A program made the translations under genes and the position numbers. Below are positions 1 to 8,405 of a DNA stretch of 44,943 nt, in pieces (the stretch's first letter is position 1; each line of letters begins with the position of its first letter). The DNA comes from Gammaproteobacteria bacterium (GTDB taxonomy: Bacteria > Pseudomonadota > Gammaproteobacteria > Steroidobacterales > Woeseiaceae). The notes under the pieces were generated by a model. It had not been told where the DNA came from and searched no databases. It saw nothing but the letters and a program-made list of their open reading frames with translations. The DNA is taken from the NCBI GenBank assembly GCA_030425905.1, contig JAUHZT010000009.1, positions 1 to 44,943 of the forward strand, written 5' to 3'.

Positions 1-1492
1 TTAAGACCGCCATGGAATTGAAGTCTGCATAGCGAATTTCAGCGGCGGGCACCAGGGTTCTTGCCGTATCCCACTTCACCAACAGCCGATCGACAACATC
101 CTGGTAGGCGACGGAGTCCTCGGTGTAGCTACCGTATTTGGTATGCCCTGAGCCGCGCGTAAAGTAGGAGCCTTTCGGGTGCACGCCGGGCAGGGTTCGA
201 TACGGAATACCGTCACCGTCTACGTCGAGGTAGCGATAAAACTTGTCCATCGACTCGAGCTCTGCCGCACTCAGCACCTTGCCTCGATCCGGTTCGTAAC
301 TTTCGTCCCATTCGAACTCGGGAATCATCCAGTCATTCATGCCGATATCCAGATCTGACAACACCAACACCGGGGTTTGCAGGCGTTCAGCGAGATCGAA
401 AGACGCAACCGCCATGTGGAAACACTCGCCCGGATCGGCCGGAAACAACAGAACATGTTTCGTGTCGCCGTGCGATGCATAAGCGCAACTGAGAATATCG
501 GACTGCTGGGTACGCGTTGGCATCCCTGTCGATGGGCCCGTGCGCTGCACGTCGAACACGACCGCAGGTATCTCCGCATAGTAGGCAAGCCCGAGGAACT
601 CACTCATCAGGGAAATACCGGGGCCACTTGTCGGCGTGAACGCGCGCGCGCCAATCCAGTTTGCGCCCAGCACCATGCCAATCGCCGCCAGCTCGTCCTC
701 AGCCTGCATCACGCAATAGGTATGCTTGCCGGTCTCAGGGTCTTTTCTATACTTGCGGCAAAACGCGTGGAACGCATCCATCAGCGAAGTGGACGGCGTT
801 ATCGGATACCAGGCGCCCACTGTCGCACCGGCATACATGCACCCAAGGCCCGCGGCTGTGTTGCCGTCGATAATGATATGGCCACTGGTTTTGTCGATCG
901 CCTCTACTTTCTTCGGCAATGGACAGACAAAGTTCTCGGTCGCGTAGTCATAGCCAAGCCGTATCGCCTGCATGTTTGAATCGATCAGGTGCGCCTTGTC
1001 CGCGAAAGTCTCTTCCAGCAGCCCGGTAATTATCTTGAGATCGATGTCGAGCAACGCCGCAATAACTCCGACGTAGGCGATATTCTTCATCAGAATACGT
1101 GCCCGGGCGCCGTCAAATGTCTCATTGCACATGCGTGACAAGGGCACGCCAAGCACCTTGATGTCCTCACGATCGAGCAGCTTGCTACGCGGCCAGGTCG
1201 AATCGTAAATCAACCAACCGCCAGGACTTACCTCGGCCATGTCCTGCGTGTAGGTTTGTGCATTCATGGCGACCATGAGATCGAGACGGTCCGCGCGCGC
1301 CTGGTAGCCATCGCCGGTCACGCGAATTTCGTACCAGGTTGGCAATCCCTGAATATTGGACGGAAAGTAATTCTTGCCAACGACGGGAATACCCATCCTG
1401 AAGATGGCTTTGCGCAGCAGGCCGTTGGCACTGGCCGAGCCGGTGCCATTGACAGTTGCGATCTTGATTACGACGTCATTGACGGATGCCAC
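1..1492 (-). CDS. 2-oxoacid:acceptor oxidoreductase, fused gamma-alpha subunit (3' end outside window)
   Basis: The reading frame starts at a GTG (1492-1490), preceded by GAGG about 7 nt upstream, and stays open to the window edge (about 497 codons seen). The N-terminal ~190 residues look like the gamma (POR) domain of 2-oxoacid:ferredoxin oxidoreductases. A thiamine-pyrophosphate alpha domain follows, with a TSGPG motif near the middle of the visible part. By family knowledge such enzymes oxidatively decarboxylate 2-oxoglutarate, pyruvate or branched 2-oxoacids to the acyl-CoA and reduce ferredoxin; the substrate cannot be told from this fragment. It lies 10 nt behind a flavoprotein/Fe-S gene, so both are probably one operon, and a beta subunit is expected beyond the left edge. 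The call as an OFOR alpha subunit is firm; KorA specificity is only a guess. Confidence 0.85.
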   Translation of the reverse strand, partial: MASVNDVVIKIATVNGTGSASANGLLRKAIFRMGIPVVGKNYFPSNIQGLPTWYEIRVTGDGYQARADRLDLMVAMNAQTYTQDMAEVSPGGWLIYDSTWPRSKLLDREDIKVLGVPLSRMCNETFDGARARILMKNIAYVGVIAALLDIDLKIITGLLEETFADKAHLIDSNMQAIRLGYDYATENFVCPLPKKVEAIDKTSGHIIIDGNTAAGLGCMYAGATVGAWYPITPSTSLMDAFHAFCRKYRKDPETGKHTYCVMQAEDELAAIGMVLGANWIGARAFTPTSGPGISLMSEFLGLAYYAEIPAVVFDVQRTGPSTGMPTRTQQSDILSCAYASHGDTKHVLLFPADPGECFHMAVASFDLAERLQTPVLVLSDLDIGMNDWMIPEFEWDESYEPDRGKVLSAAELESMDKFYRYLDVDGDGIPYRTLPGVHPKGSYFTRGSGHTKYGSYTEDSVAYQDVVDRLLVKWDTARTLVPAAEIRYADFNSMAVL

Positions 1493-1502
1493 TTGTTTTC
1501 CC

Positions 1503-3314
1503 TCAGGCCGCACTGCTTTTGTTCGCCGGCATCGCAAAGGTTTCATCGCTGGCGGTCGGCAAATGCAGGGTGGATTTCTGCATATCCCACGCGCCGGTCG
1601 GACAACGTTCTGCGCACAAGCTGCAATGCACACAGAGGTCTTCGTCTTTCACCATCACGCGCGCCGTTTGCGGAAGTGCGGCCGACACATACAGCGCTTG
1701 GTCGGTATTCTCGGCCGGTGCGGAAAGACGCGTACGCAGGTCCGCCTCGTCACCATTCACGGTAATCGTCAGGCAATTAACAGGGCAGATGTCGATACAC
1801 GCGTCGCACTCAATACACAGATCCGCCGTAAACACGGTCTGAATATCACAGTTCAGACAGCGCTCGACTTCCTTGATGGTCTGCTCGGCGGAAAAACCAA
1901 GTTCCACCTCGATATCGATATTCTTGAATCGGTTCTTTAGATCAACATGTGGCATCAACCGGCGTGAAGCGGCCTCGTAATCGTTAGAGTAGCTCCACTC
2001 GTGCATGCCCATTTTCTGGCTTGAAAGGTTCATGCCTGGCGGCAAGCGATCGTTAAGATCCTGGCCATGGCAATAGCGATGTATTGAAATTGCCGCCTCA
2101 TGGCCGTGAGCAACAGCCCAGATAATATTAAGCGGGCCAAACGCCGCATCGCCACCGAAGAACACGCCTTCGCGCGATGACATCATCGTGGTCTTGTCGA
2201 CAACCGGGCAATCCCACTCGTCAAACTCGATACCAATATCCCGTTCAATCCACGGGAACGCGTTGTCCTGACCGATGGCAAGAATCACGTCGTCACAGGG
2301 TATGATTACTTCGTCAACCGCCGTGCCACGGTCAATTCGGCCATTGTCATCAACGACATATTCCATCACGTCGAATTTCATGCCGGTCAGCTTGCCGTTC
2401 TCCACGACGAATTCTTTTGGCGAGTGATTGACGACGATCTCGACCTGCTCTTCTTCGGCGTCCTCCAGTTCCCAATCGGATGCCTTGAAGAAGCCACGCG
2501 GTTTACGCGCCATCACCTTGACGTCCTTCGCTCCCAGCCGGAGTGACGTACGGCAGCAATCCATCGCGGTATTGCCCACACCGATAATCAGGACTTTCTC
2601 ACCGATCGATTCGATATGCTCAAAAGCGACCGATTCCAGCCAGTCGATACCGATATGAATATTCTTCGTATCGTAACGGCCCGGAATCTCTAGATTCTTG
2701 CCCCGCGGTGCGCCGGTGCCAACAAACACGGCGTCAAATTCCTTGCTGTCCACAAGATCACGCAGGCTTTCGATCGGGTGCCCCAGTTTCAGGTCCACAC
2801 CCATGTCCGTGATGTAACCGATTTCTTCGTCCAGCACGCTGGGCGGTAGCCTGAAGCGTGGGATATTCGTGCGCATCAGCCCACCCGTGGTGGTCAACGC
2901 CTCGAAGATGGTGACATCGTAGCCAAGTGGGCAGAGGTCATTGGCGACGCTAAGCGAGGCACAACCCGCACCGATCAGTGCAACTTTCTTGCCGTTCTTT
3001 ACCTCGGGCGCCTGCGGCAGACGCGCCGTAATGTCTTCCCTGTGATCAGCAGCAACCCGTTTCAGGCGACAAATGGCGACCGGCTTTTCTTCGACGCGCC
3101 CACGCCGACAAGCCGGCTCGCAGGGACGGTCGCACACTCGGCCAAGAATGCCCGGGAAAATATTGGATTTGCGGTTTTCGATGTACGCATCGCCAAAACG
3201 GCCCTGCGCGATGAGTCGAATGTATTCGGGTACATCGGTGTGGGCCGGACAGGCCCATTGGCAATCGACTACTTTGTGAAAGTAATCGGGATTGGAAGTA
3301 TCAGTCGGCTTCAT
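1503..3314 (-). CDS. GltD-like FAD/NAD(P) oxidoreductase with C-terminal 2[4Fe-4S] ferredoxin domain
   Basis: 603 residues. The N-terminus carries the cysteine-rich Fe-S domain of GltD/DPYD-type flavoproteins (Cys near 19-23 and a CDRPCEPAC motif near 60). A dinucleotide fold starting GAGCASL follows near 115, an unusual form of the usual GAGPAGL. A second Rossmann fold (IGVGNTAMD) sits near 245, and the FAD-closing GGDAAFG near 390. The C-terminus adds two CxxCxxCxxxCP clusters (near 490 and 555), typical of bacterial-type ferredoxins. It probably passes electrons between the neighbouring 2-oxoacid oxidoreductase and NAD(P)H, instead of or together with free ferredoxin (inference from gene order). 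The ATG at 3314 follows GGTGA and a promoter about 50 nt upstream. A role as glutamate synthase small subunit is less likely because no large-subunit gene is adjacent and a ferredoxin domain is attached. Confidence 0.82.
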   Translation of the reverse strand: MKPTDTSNPDYFHKVVDCQWACPAHTDVPEYIRLIAQGRFGDAYIENRKSNIFPGILGRVCDRPCEPACRRGRVEEKPVAICRLKRVAADHREDITARLPQAPEVKNGKKVALIGAGCASLSVANDLCPLGYDVTIFEALTTTGGLMRTNIPRFRLPPSVLDEEIGYITDMGVDLKLGHPIESLRDLVDSKEFDAVFVGTGAPRGKNLEIPGRYDTKNIHIGIDWLESVAFEHIESIGEKVLIIGVGNTAMDCCRTSLRLGAKDVKVMARKPRGFFKASDWELEDAEEEQVEIVVNHSPKEFVVENGKLTGMKFDVMEYVVDDNGRIDRGTAVDEVIIPCDDVILAIGQDNAFPWIERDIGIEFDEWDCPVVDKTTMMSSREGVFFGGDAAFGPLNIIWAVAHGHEAAISIHRYCHGQDLNDRLPPGMNLSSQKMGMHEWSYSNDYEAASRRLMPHVDLKNRFKNIDIEVELGFSAEQTIKEVERCLNCDIQTVFTADLCIECDACIDICPVNCLTITVNGDEADLRTRLSAPAENTDQALYVSAALPQTARVMVKDEDLCVHCSLCAERCPTGAWDMQKSTLHLPTASDETFAMPANKSSAA

Positions 3315-3365
3315 TTATTCACCGCAGCAGGCTCCGCCGATGCGGTTCATCCCTTGTTGGGCGCT

Positions 3366-3393
3366 AGCATAACGGGATCGGCCGGAAAGTAAA
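3366..3393 (-). promoter_or_regulatory. Candidate sigma-70 promoter of the 2-oxoacid oxidoreductase operon
   Basis: On the minus strand a -35 box TTTACT (3393-3388) and a -10 box TATGCT (3371-3366) are separated by 16 nt, about 50 nt upstream of the ATG at 3314. It lies in the 135-nt gap behind the dihydroorotase stop codon, so the oxidoreductase genes can be transcribed independently of the upstream operon. Found by eye. Confidence 0.5.
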
Positions 3394-3449
3394 CAGTTGG
3401 CCGCACTTATGCGCTTTAGTGATGACATGAGCGCCGCTCGAGCAGGCCG

Positions 3450-4829
3450 TCAGCGCGCCCGGCTAAACTCCAGGGGCTGGCCGGCAATTGCACCGGTGAG
3501 CCGACCTCCCTCGTACACTATGTTGCCGTTGACGATGGTCGTATCGATACTGGATGAGAAGCGATGCCCGGTGAATGGCGACCACTGGCACTTACTGAGA
3601 AGATTCTTGTCAGTCACCTCATAAGAGGTGTCCGGATCGACAAGGACGAGGTCCGCATACCAGCCTTCGCGCACATAGCCGCGCTCGCCAACACCGAAAA
3701 TGTCGGCGGGCGCGTGACAGGCTTTCTCGACCAGCAACTCGTGGCTAATGGACCCGGCGGCTGCAAGATCGAACAGCGTCAGCAGCGCATGCTGGACAAG
3801 CGGCAGCCCCGCTGGGGCCTTGAAGTAATGCCGCGCTTTTTCCTCAGCCGTATGGGGCGCGTGGTCAGTCGCGATGACATCAATGCGGCCCGAATTGAGA
3901 GCGGCCAACAGCGCTTCACGGTCTTCCCGGCGCTTGATGGCCGGATTGCACTTGATGGCGGCGCCAAGTTCAGCGTAACGCGAATCATCAAACCACAGGT
4001 GATGGACACAGACTTCCGCCGTGATGCGTTTTTCGCCGCGCGGCGCGGCGGAAAACAAGTCCATCTCGATCGCCGTTGTCAGGTGCAGCACATGCAGCAG
4101 GGCATCGTGGCGCGTTGCAAGGTCAACGGCCATGGTGGAGGACTTGAGGCAGGCCTCGGCCGAACGGATATTCGGGTGTTCGCTGAAGGGAACGTCGTCA
4201 CCGTAGCGCTCTTTCGCCGCGGCCTCGTTCGCCCAGATCATCGGGGAATCTTCACAATGCGTCAGCACGATGACGGGCGCGTGCGCAAAAATCTGTTCGA
4301 GTGTTGCCGGGTCGTCCACAAGCATGTCACCCGTCGACGCACCCATGAATGCTTTGATGCCAGCACCCTCACCTACCTGCAAGGCTTTGATTTCTTCAAT
4401 GTTCTGGTTGGTAGCCCCGAGGTAGAAGCCATAGTTTGAGGTGCACCGGCCACGCGCCAGCTCGTACTTGTCGGCCAGCGCAGTTCGGGTCACCGTCAGC
4501 GGATTAACGTTCGGCATGTCCATGAAACTGGTGATGCCCCCAGCGGCCGCTGCCGCCGATTCAGTAGCGAGGTCGCCTTTGTGTGTCATCCCCGGTTCGC
4601 GAAAATGCACCTGGTCATCGATCATGCCTGGCATCAGGTATTTGCCTGCCGCATCAATAATTTGCGCGTCGTGCGGTGCGCTGATACCAGACCCTATCTG
4701 CGCGATCCGTTCGCCGTGCACTAACACATCGACCTCGCGAATAGCACCTTCGTTGATGAGTCGCGCATTGTTGATCAGTAGTTTTTTCATTCGCCCGGGT
4801 GTCGCGTCGGCAATGGCCGTGAGCTTCAT
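3450..4829 (-). CDS. pyrC: Dihydroorotase (class I-type amidohydrolase)
   Basis: 459 residues. It should interconvert N-carbamoyl-aspartate and dihydroorotate, step three of pyrimidine synthesis. The metal-site signature reads DDQVHFREPG (71-80): the first His of the usual HxH is Gln73, which from memory is normal for one dihydroorotase clade also found in Bacteroidetes. GIKAFMGAS supplies the bridging lysine, HCED and HLTTA the further histidines, and TDHAPHT the catalytic Asp region, so the site otherwise looks intact. The ATG shares the sequence TAATG with the stop of the exporter gene, implying coupled translation. A second possible start, MKKLL at residue 14, would match the usual N-terminus better; neither has a good ribosome site. 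Other cyclic amidases (hydantoinase, allantoinase) are less likely given the FREPG motif. Its place behind an export operon is odd. Confidence 0.85.
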   Translation of the reverse strand: MKLTAIADATPGRMKKLLINNARLINEGAIREVDVLVHGERIAQIGSGISAPHDAQIIDAAGKYLMPGMIDDQVHFREPGMTHKGDLATESAAAAAGGITSFMDMPNVNPLTVTRTALADKYELARGRCTSNYGFYLGATNQNIEEIKALQVGEGAGIKAFMGASTGDMLVDDPATLEQIFAHAPVIVLTHCEDSPMIWANEAAAKERYGDDVPFSEHPNIRSAEACLKSSTMAVDLATRHDALLHVLHLTTAIEMDLFSAAPRGEKRITAEVCVHHLWFDDSRYAELGAAIKCNPAIKRREDREALLAALNSGRIDVIATDHAPHTAEEKARHYFKAPAGLPLVQHALLTLFDLAAAGSISHELLVEKACHAPADIFGVGERGYVREGWYADLVLVDPDTSYEVTDKNLLSKCQWSPFTGHRFSSSIDTTIVNGNIVYEGGRLTGAIAGQPLEFSRAR

Positions 4830-6910
4830 TATGAGATTGTCGCCCGATAATTGCCATGTTGTGCGCTGACCAGCAACAGGGGCCGGCCACTCTGACGTAT
4901 CGTATTCTGGTCGTGCGCAATGCTGACGATCGTTATGTCGAGTTGTGCCATGTTGCCAAGTACCCGGTTCTGCATTCGTTCGTCCAGCTGATTACACGCC
5001 TCATCAAGCAGCAGGATGCGCGGCCGCCGATACAGGGCCCGGGCGAGAAATAGTCGCTGAACCTGGCCGCCGGACAGCCGTGCGCCGCCGTCCTGTACCG
5101 GTGTTTCGAATTTCATCGGCAGCGCCAGGATATCCTCCCAAATGCATGCCAGCCCTGTCACCTCGCGCAGCAGGGACATGTCGGGCGATGAGGAAAAGCC
5201 GCAGATATTATCGGCGATGGAACCCGAGAACAGCGTATCCGCCTGGCGCACGACGCTGAGTTGCGCTCGCAGTGCCTGCTGGTCCCATAGTGCGGCATCC
5301 AGCCCACTGAAGTTGACCGTCCCGCGCGCGGGGCACAACTCAGTCGCCAGCAGCCGCAAGAGCGTGCTCTTGCCAACCCCGGACGGACCGCAGACCACAA
5401 CTTTCTCGCCCGCCTCTATCTCACAGCTAAAGGCCTCGAAGACTGTGTCGCCGCCGCTATAGGCATAGGTCAGGTCATGGCAGGACACACAGCCATCAAG
5501 CGGCTCACGAAACGCGGCCGGCCCGGCACGTGGTTCCGGTGCTTCGACGAACAGGTCGGCAACCCGGTCGAGATGTGATCGCAGCAGGTACATCTCGCGC
5601 GCCGCTGCCAGCAAATTGACGACGGCGGCACCCAGACGCCCGCGCAAACTGACGAACGCAAACAGCACTCCCAGCGTAATGCTCTTGTTCGCAACCGATG
5701 CGATGCCAATGAACAGGAAAGCCAACTGATCGGCGGCACCGACGATACCGTGCCAGACCGCCGTGACGATGGCGAGACGGCCCTGCTCAGCGCGCGCATT
5801 AGTAGCCCTTGCAAAGGCCTGTCGCCAGTGATCTTTGCGGACAAGCCCGAGATCCAGTGTCCGCACCGAGGCAATTGCCCGCAAGGACTCGATGAGCGAT
5901 TGCTTTGCCTCTGCACTTGCCACGACCGCGTCGAGGTTGCGGGCTCGTGTTTTCGGCAACAGCACGGCTTGCGCAACGATCAGCAAGCCCAGCGCGAGTA
6001 ACGACAATGCGGCCAGAATCGGACTGTAGAAAACCATCAATGCCAGTGTCATCAGCACCGTTACCAGCTGCACCAGTGCATTGAGGGCGGTTTCAGTCAG
6101 CACGCCCTGAATAGGTTGCAGTGAATCAATACGGGACAATGTATCGGCCGCCGAGCGTCGCTCGAGCACTTGCACGGGCAAACTCAAGACATGCCGCACA
6201 GCCGCAGTTGCCGTGTCGATAGACATCCTGATGCCGGTATAGAGCACGAATTTTCGACGCAGTGTATCGAGCAGCAGCATTGCGAGCATGATGACTGCAA
6301 TGCCTGCAATTGCTTTGCCAAGCCAGGCGAGATTTCGCCCAAGGACAATCTCATCGATCAGAAGCTGGGTCGCCACCGGCACAGCCAGGCCAAGCAGCTG
6401 CGTTGTGAACAACAGGACGAGCATGGCAAGGAGGTAGCGACCGAGCCCTTTGAAGGCCGATAGCATTCGACCCAGCGTCAACGACTGTCGGCCATCCACA
6501 GGCGTGAAGTCGGCGCGCCGTGAAAATTCGACGGCAACGCCCGTAAATGCACGCGCAACAGCTTTGCGGCGCAAGCGTCGCCGCCCCGTCGCCGGATCGC
6601 ATATCTCGAACCAGCGCCTGCCCGCCGCCGCAAGGACCACGAAGTGCTTGAACTCCCAATGGAGAATGGCCGGCAACTCAAGCTGATCCAGCTCTTCAAG
6701 CGCGACACGCAACGGACGCGCCTCCAGGTCAAGCGCATCTGCCATTGCGAGCACACTGGCAAGAGTCGGTTGCGCATGCCGCGCGCCATGCGTGCGCCGC
6801 AGGCAGGCGAGATCTACATTGTGACCGTGATAGCGCGCCACCATCGTCAGCGCGGCCAGACCACACTCGGTCGTCTCTACCTGGCGCACCAGTTCAATTC
6901 GGGCTGCCAT
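4829..6910 (-). CDS. Peptidase C39-containing ABC exporter (bacteriocin/peptide type)
   Basis: 693 residues from the ATG at 6910; a longer frame would need a TTG at 6949 and overlap the previous gene. Residues 1-130 form a C39 cysteine peptidase with Gln10, Cys16 in the TTECG motif, His89 and Asp105, so the protease looks catalytic. A six-helix transmembrane domain spans roughly 150-430. The ATPase has Walker A GPSGVGKST near 505, signature LSGGQ near 610 and Walker B ILLLDEA near 628. Transporters of this type cut a double-glycine leader from a peptide or protein and export it across the inner membrane. The HlyD-type adaptor gene ends 1 nt before it, as expected for a type I secretion system. 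No outer-membrane TolC partner and no clear leader-bearing substrate lie nearby. The family call is firm; the cargo is unknown. Confidence 0.88.
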   Translation of the reverse strand: MAARIELVRQVETTECGLAALTMVARYHGHNVDLACLRRTHGARHAQPTLASVLAMADALDLEARPLRVALEELDQLELPAILHWEFKHFVVLAAAGRRWFEICDPATGRRRLRRKAVARAFTGVAVEFSRRADFTPVDGRQSLTLGRMLSAFKGLGRYLLAMLVLLFTTQLLGLAVPVATQLLIDEIVLGRNLAWLGKAIAGIAVIMLAMLLLDTLRRKFVLYTGIRMSIDTATAAVRHVLSLPVQVLERRSAADTLSRIDSLQPIQGVLTETALNALVQLVTVLMTLALMVFYSPILAALSLLALGLLIVAQAVLLPKTRARNLDAVVASAEAKQSLIESLRAIASVRTLDLGLVRKDHWRQAFARATNARAEQGRLAIVTAVWHGIVGAADQLAFLFIGIASVANKSITLGVLFAFVSLRGRLGAAVVNLLAAAREMYLLRSHLDRVADLFVEAPEPRAGPAAFREPLDGCVSCHDLTYAYSGGDTVFEAFSCEIEAGEKVVVCGPSGVGKSTLLRLLATELCPARGTVNFSGLDAALWDQQALRAQLSVVRQADTLFSGSIADNICGFSSSPDMSLLREVTGLACIWEDILALPMKFETPVQDGGARLSGGQVQRLFLARALYRRPRILLLDEACNQLDERMQNRVLGNMAQLDITIVSIAHDQNTIRQSGRPLLLVSAQHGNYRATIS

Positions 6911-6911
6911 G

Positions 6912-8156
6912 TCAGGCCGCGGAGTACCCTGAACGCAACAGCCAGCCAAGCAAGGTCCAGCGGTTGGTTACTACGTCGGCGCGAAAGGTGGCACCGGCCG
7001 TCAATGCACTTGAGAACTCTGCAGCCGTATTGGCGAGTCCAGCGCGAATCTCGATAACAGCACCCTGCAAACTCATCGGCAATTCAAGGTTCTCGGCCTG
7101 CAAGGGTACGGCCGAGACTTCGTACACGGTGGCCGACAGGGTTCCGTAGAGCTGGTAGGGAAACGCCCGCAATTGCAGTTCGATGCCCTGGCCGGGCGAA
7201 ATACGCCCGGCGTCATCGGCACTTATATATAGAAAAGCCTGCAAATCGGTGCCCGGCCGGAACAGGCTCATGAGCGGCTGCCCCGCCGTTACAGCGGTAC
7301 CGTCCTGCACCAGCAGTCCTGCGACCTGCCCGGCACCGGGTGCCGACACAATTGTCTTTAGCTGCTCATCAAGCAGGACCAGTTCGCGACCAATACGCTC
7401 GCGTGCCTGACGGGAACGCTGCTCTGTTGCACGCATCGAATCGACGCTACGTTGCAGTTCGTACTCGAGTTGCGTGCGCTCTTCCTGCAAAACGAACACC
7501 CTTTGCGCGGCAGCGTGCATGGCGGACTCCGCCTGCATAGCCTGCGAGACCTGTTGGTCAACGTCCTGCATCGATACCACCGCGTCGCCGGCCAGCAATG
7601 TCAGGCGCTCCGTTTGACGCTGCTCGAGGCGAAGTTGTTTCTCTCGCGTCTCGAGTTCGAGGTCGGCCGCTCGTTGCTTCTTGCGCAGCAGGTCTATACG
7701 CGCCTGCAATGCGATTTGCTGGTCCCTGGCCATGCCTTGTTCGCTTGCCAGCACATCCTCGACAAGCTGCAGTTCGCGGCGCAGAGAACTGGCGCGCTTC
7801 TCAACGGCTGACTGACGGTCCGCGGCTGGGCGTTGCTCACCGATCTCGAGCAGAACGGACCCGCTGCCAACCTGTTGACCTTCGCTGGCGCGCAGTCGAC
7901 TGATTACGCCAGCCCGCGGTGCGCGTACCGTGAGAATACGATCGGCGGGTAACAAGACGCCTGCCGCGACGATGCGTTCAGGCACCTCGATGGTTATCAC
8001 GGCAATGCATAGCAAGACGCAAGCCAATAGTGCGATGAAAACCACCGGCAATGCACCCGGCGCCTGTGCCACCTGCACTTCGCCGAGCCAACGATGCGCC
8101 GCTGCATCGACAGCCTGGCGACGAAACAGTTTCAGATGCAATGAGCGATTGGGCAT
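6912..8156 (-). CDS. HlyD-family membrane fusion protein (type I secretion adaptor)
   Basis: 414 residues. A cytoplasmic N-terminus is followed by one membrane helix (about 35-55), then a biotinyl-lipoyl-like half-motif (RAPRAGVISRL, near 80-90), a long Gln/Glu/Arg-rich coiled-coil region (about 110-280), the second lipoyl half (SAPGAGQVAGLL) and a beta-barrel domain. This is the architecture of adaptors that link an inner-membrane exporter to an outer-membrane channel. The stop is 1 nt before the exporter ATG, so the two are co-translated. The start ATG at 8156 has no strong ribosome site. No operon promoter could be assigned with confidence in the 249-nt gap shared with ilvA. Confidence 0.85.
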   Translation of the reverse strand: MPNRSLHLKLFRRQAVDAAAHRWLGEVQVAQAPGALPVVFIALLACVLLCIAVITIEVPERIVAAGVLLPADRILTVRAPRAGVISRLRASEGQQVGSGSVLLEIGEQRPAADRQSAVEKRASSLRRELQLVEDVLASEQGMARDQQIALQARIDLLRKKQRAADLELETREKQLRLEQRQTERLTLLAGDAVVSMQDVDQQVSQAMQAESAMHAAAQRVFVLQEERTQLEYELQRSVDSMRATEQRSRQARERIGRELVLLDEQLKTIVSAPGAGQVAGLLVQDGTAVTAGQPLMSLFRPGTDLQAFLYISADDAGRISPGQGIELQLRAFPYQLYGTLSATVYEVSAVPLQAENLELPMSLQGAVIEIRAGLANTAAEFSSALTAGATFRADVVTNRWTLLGWLLRSGYSAA

Positions 8157-8219
8157 CCGTGCATCGAACCATGCCAGCGCTGCGCGAGCAGTTTGCTAAA
8201 CACTGGCAATTACTAAATT

Positions 8220-8248
8220 TTGCGAGTCGTTACCGGGTATGCGATAAC
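8220..8248 (+). promoter_or_regulatory. Candidate ilvA promoter
   Basis: TTGCGA (8220-8225) and GATAAC (8243-8248) are separated by 17 nt, each four of six matches to the sigma-70 consensus. Transcription from here would give ilvA a leader of about 150 nt containing a terminator-like hairpin. Found by eye. Confidence 0.35.
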
Positions 8249-8333
8249 CCTAGCCCGGCTGCTCGCCTGCAATGCGGCAGCCGGCTCCACGGAGGCCACT
8301 TGTTTGCACATTCTCTGCCTGCAGCCGCGACGA

Positions 8334-8363
8334 GGCTGGCAGTTTCACTCGTGCCGGCCTTTT
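8334..8363 (+). promoter_or_regulatory. Terminator-like hairpin in the ilvA leader
   Basis: GGCTGGCA (8334-8341) pairs with TGCCGGCC (8352-8359) over 8 bp with one G-T wobble and a 10-nt loop, followed by four T. It lies 43 nt before the ilvA start. It may act as an attenuator, or it may simply be a stable leader stem: the T tract is short and no isoleucine-rich leader peptide is visible. Confidence 0.3.
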
Positions 8364-8405
8364 AGACGAAGACACTGAATTGAACACCGACAGGACGACG
8401 AAATA

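Noticed and set aside
377-979. 200-codon plus-strand frame
   Set aside because: Antisense to the 2-oxoacid oxidoreductase gene, with no recognisable domain.
3564-4439. 291-codon plus-strand frame
   Set aside because: Antisense to the dihydroorotase gene, with no motif and no ribosome site noted.
6911-6949. N-terminal extension of the C39 exporter from a TTG
   Set aside because: It overlaps the HlyD gene by 38 nt, has no ribosome site, and precedes the normal C39 start; the ATG at 6910 follows the HlyD stop by 1 nt.
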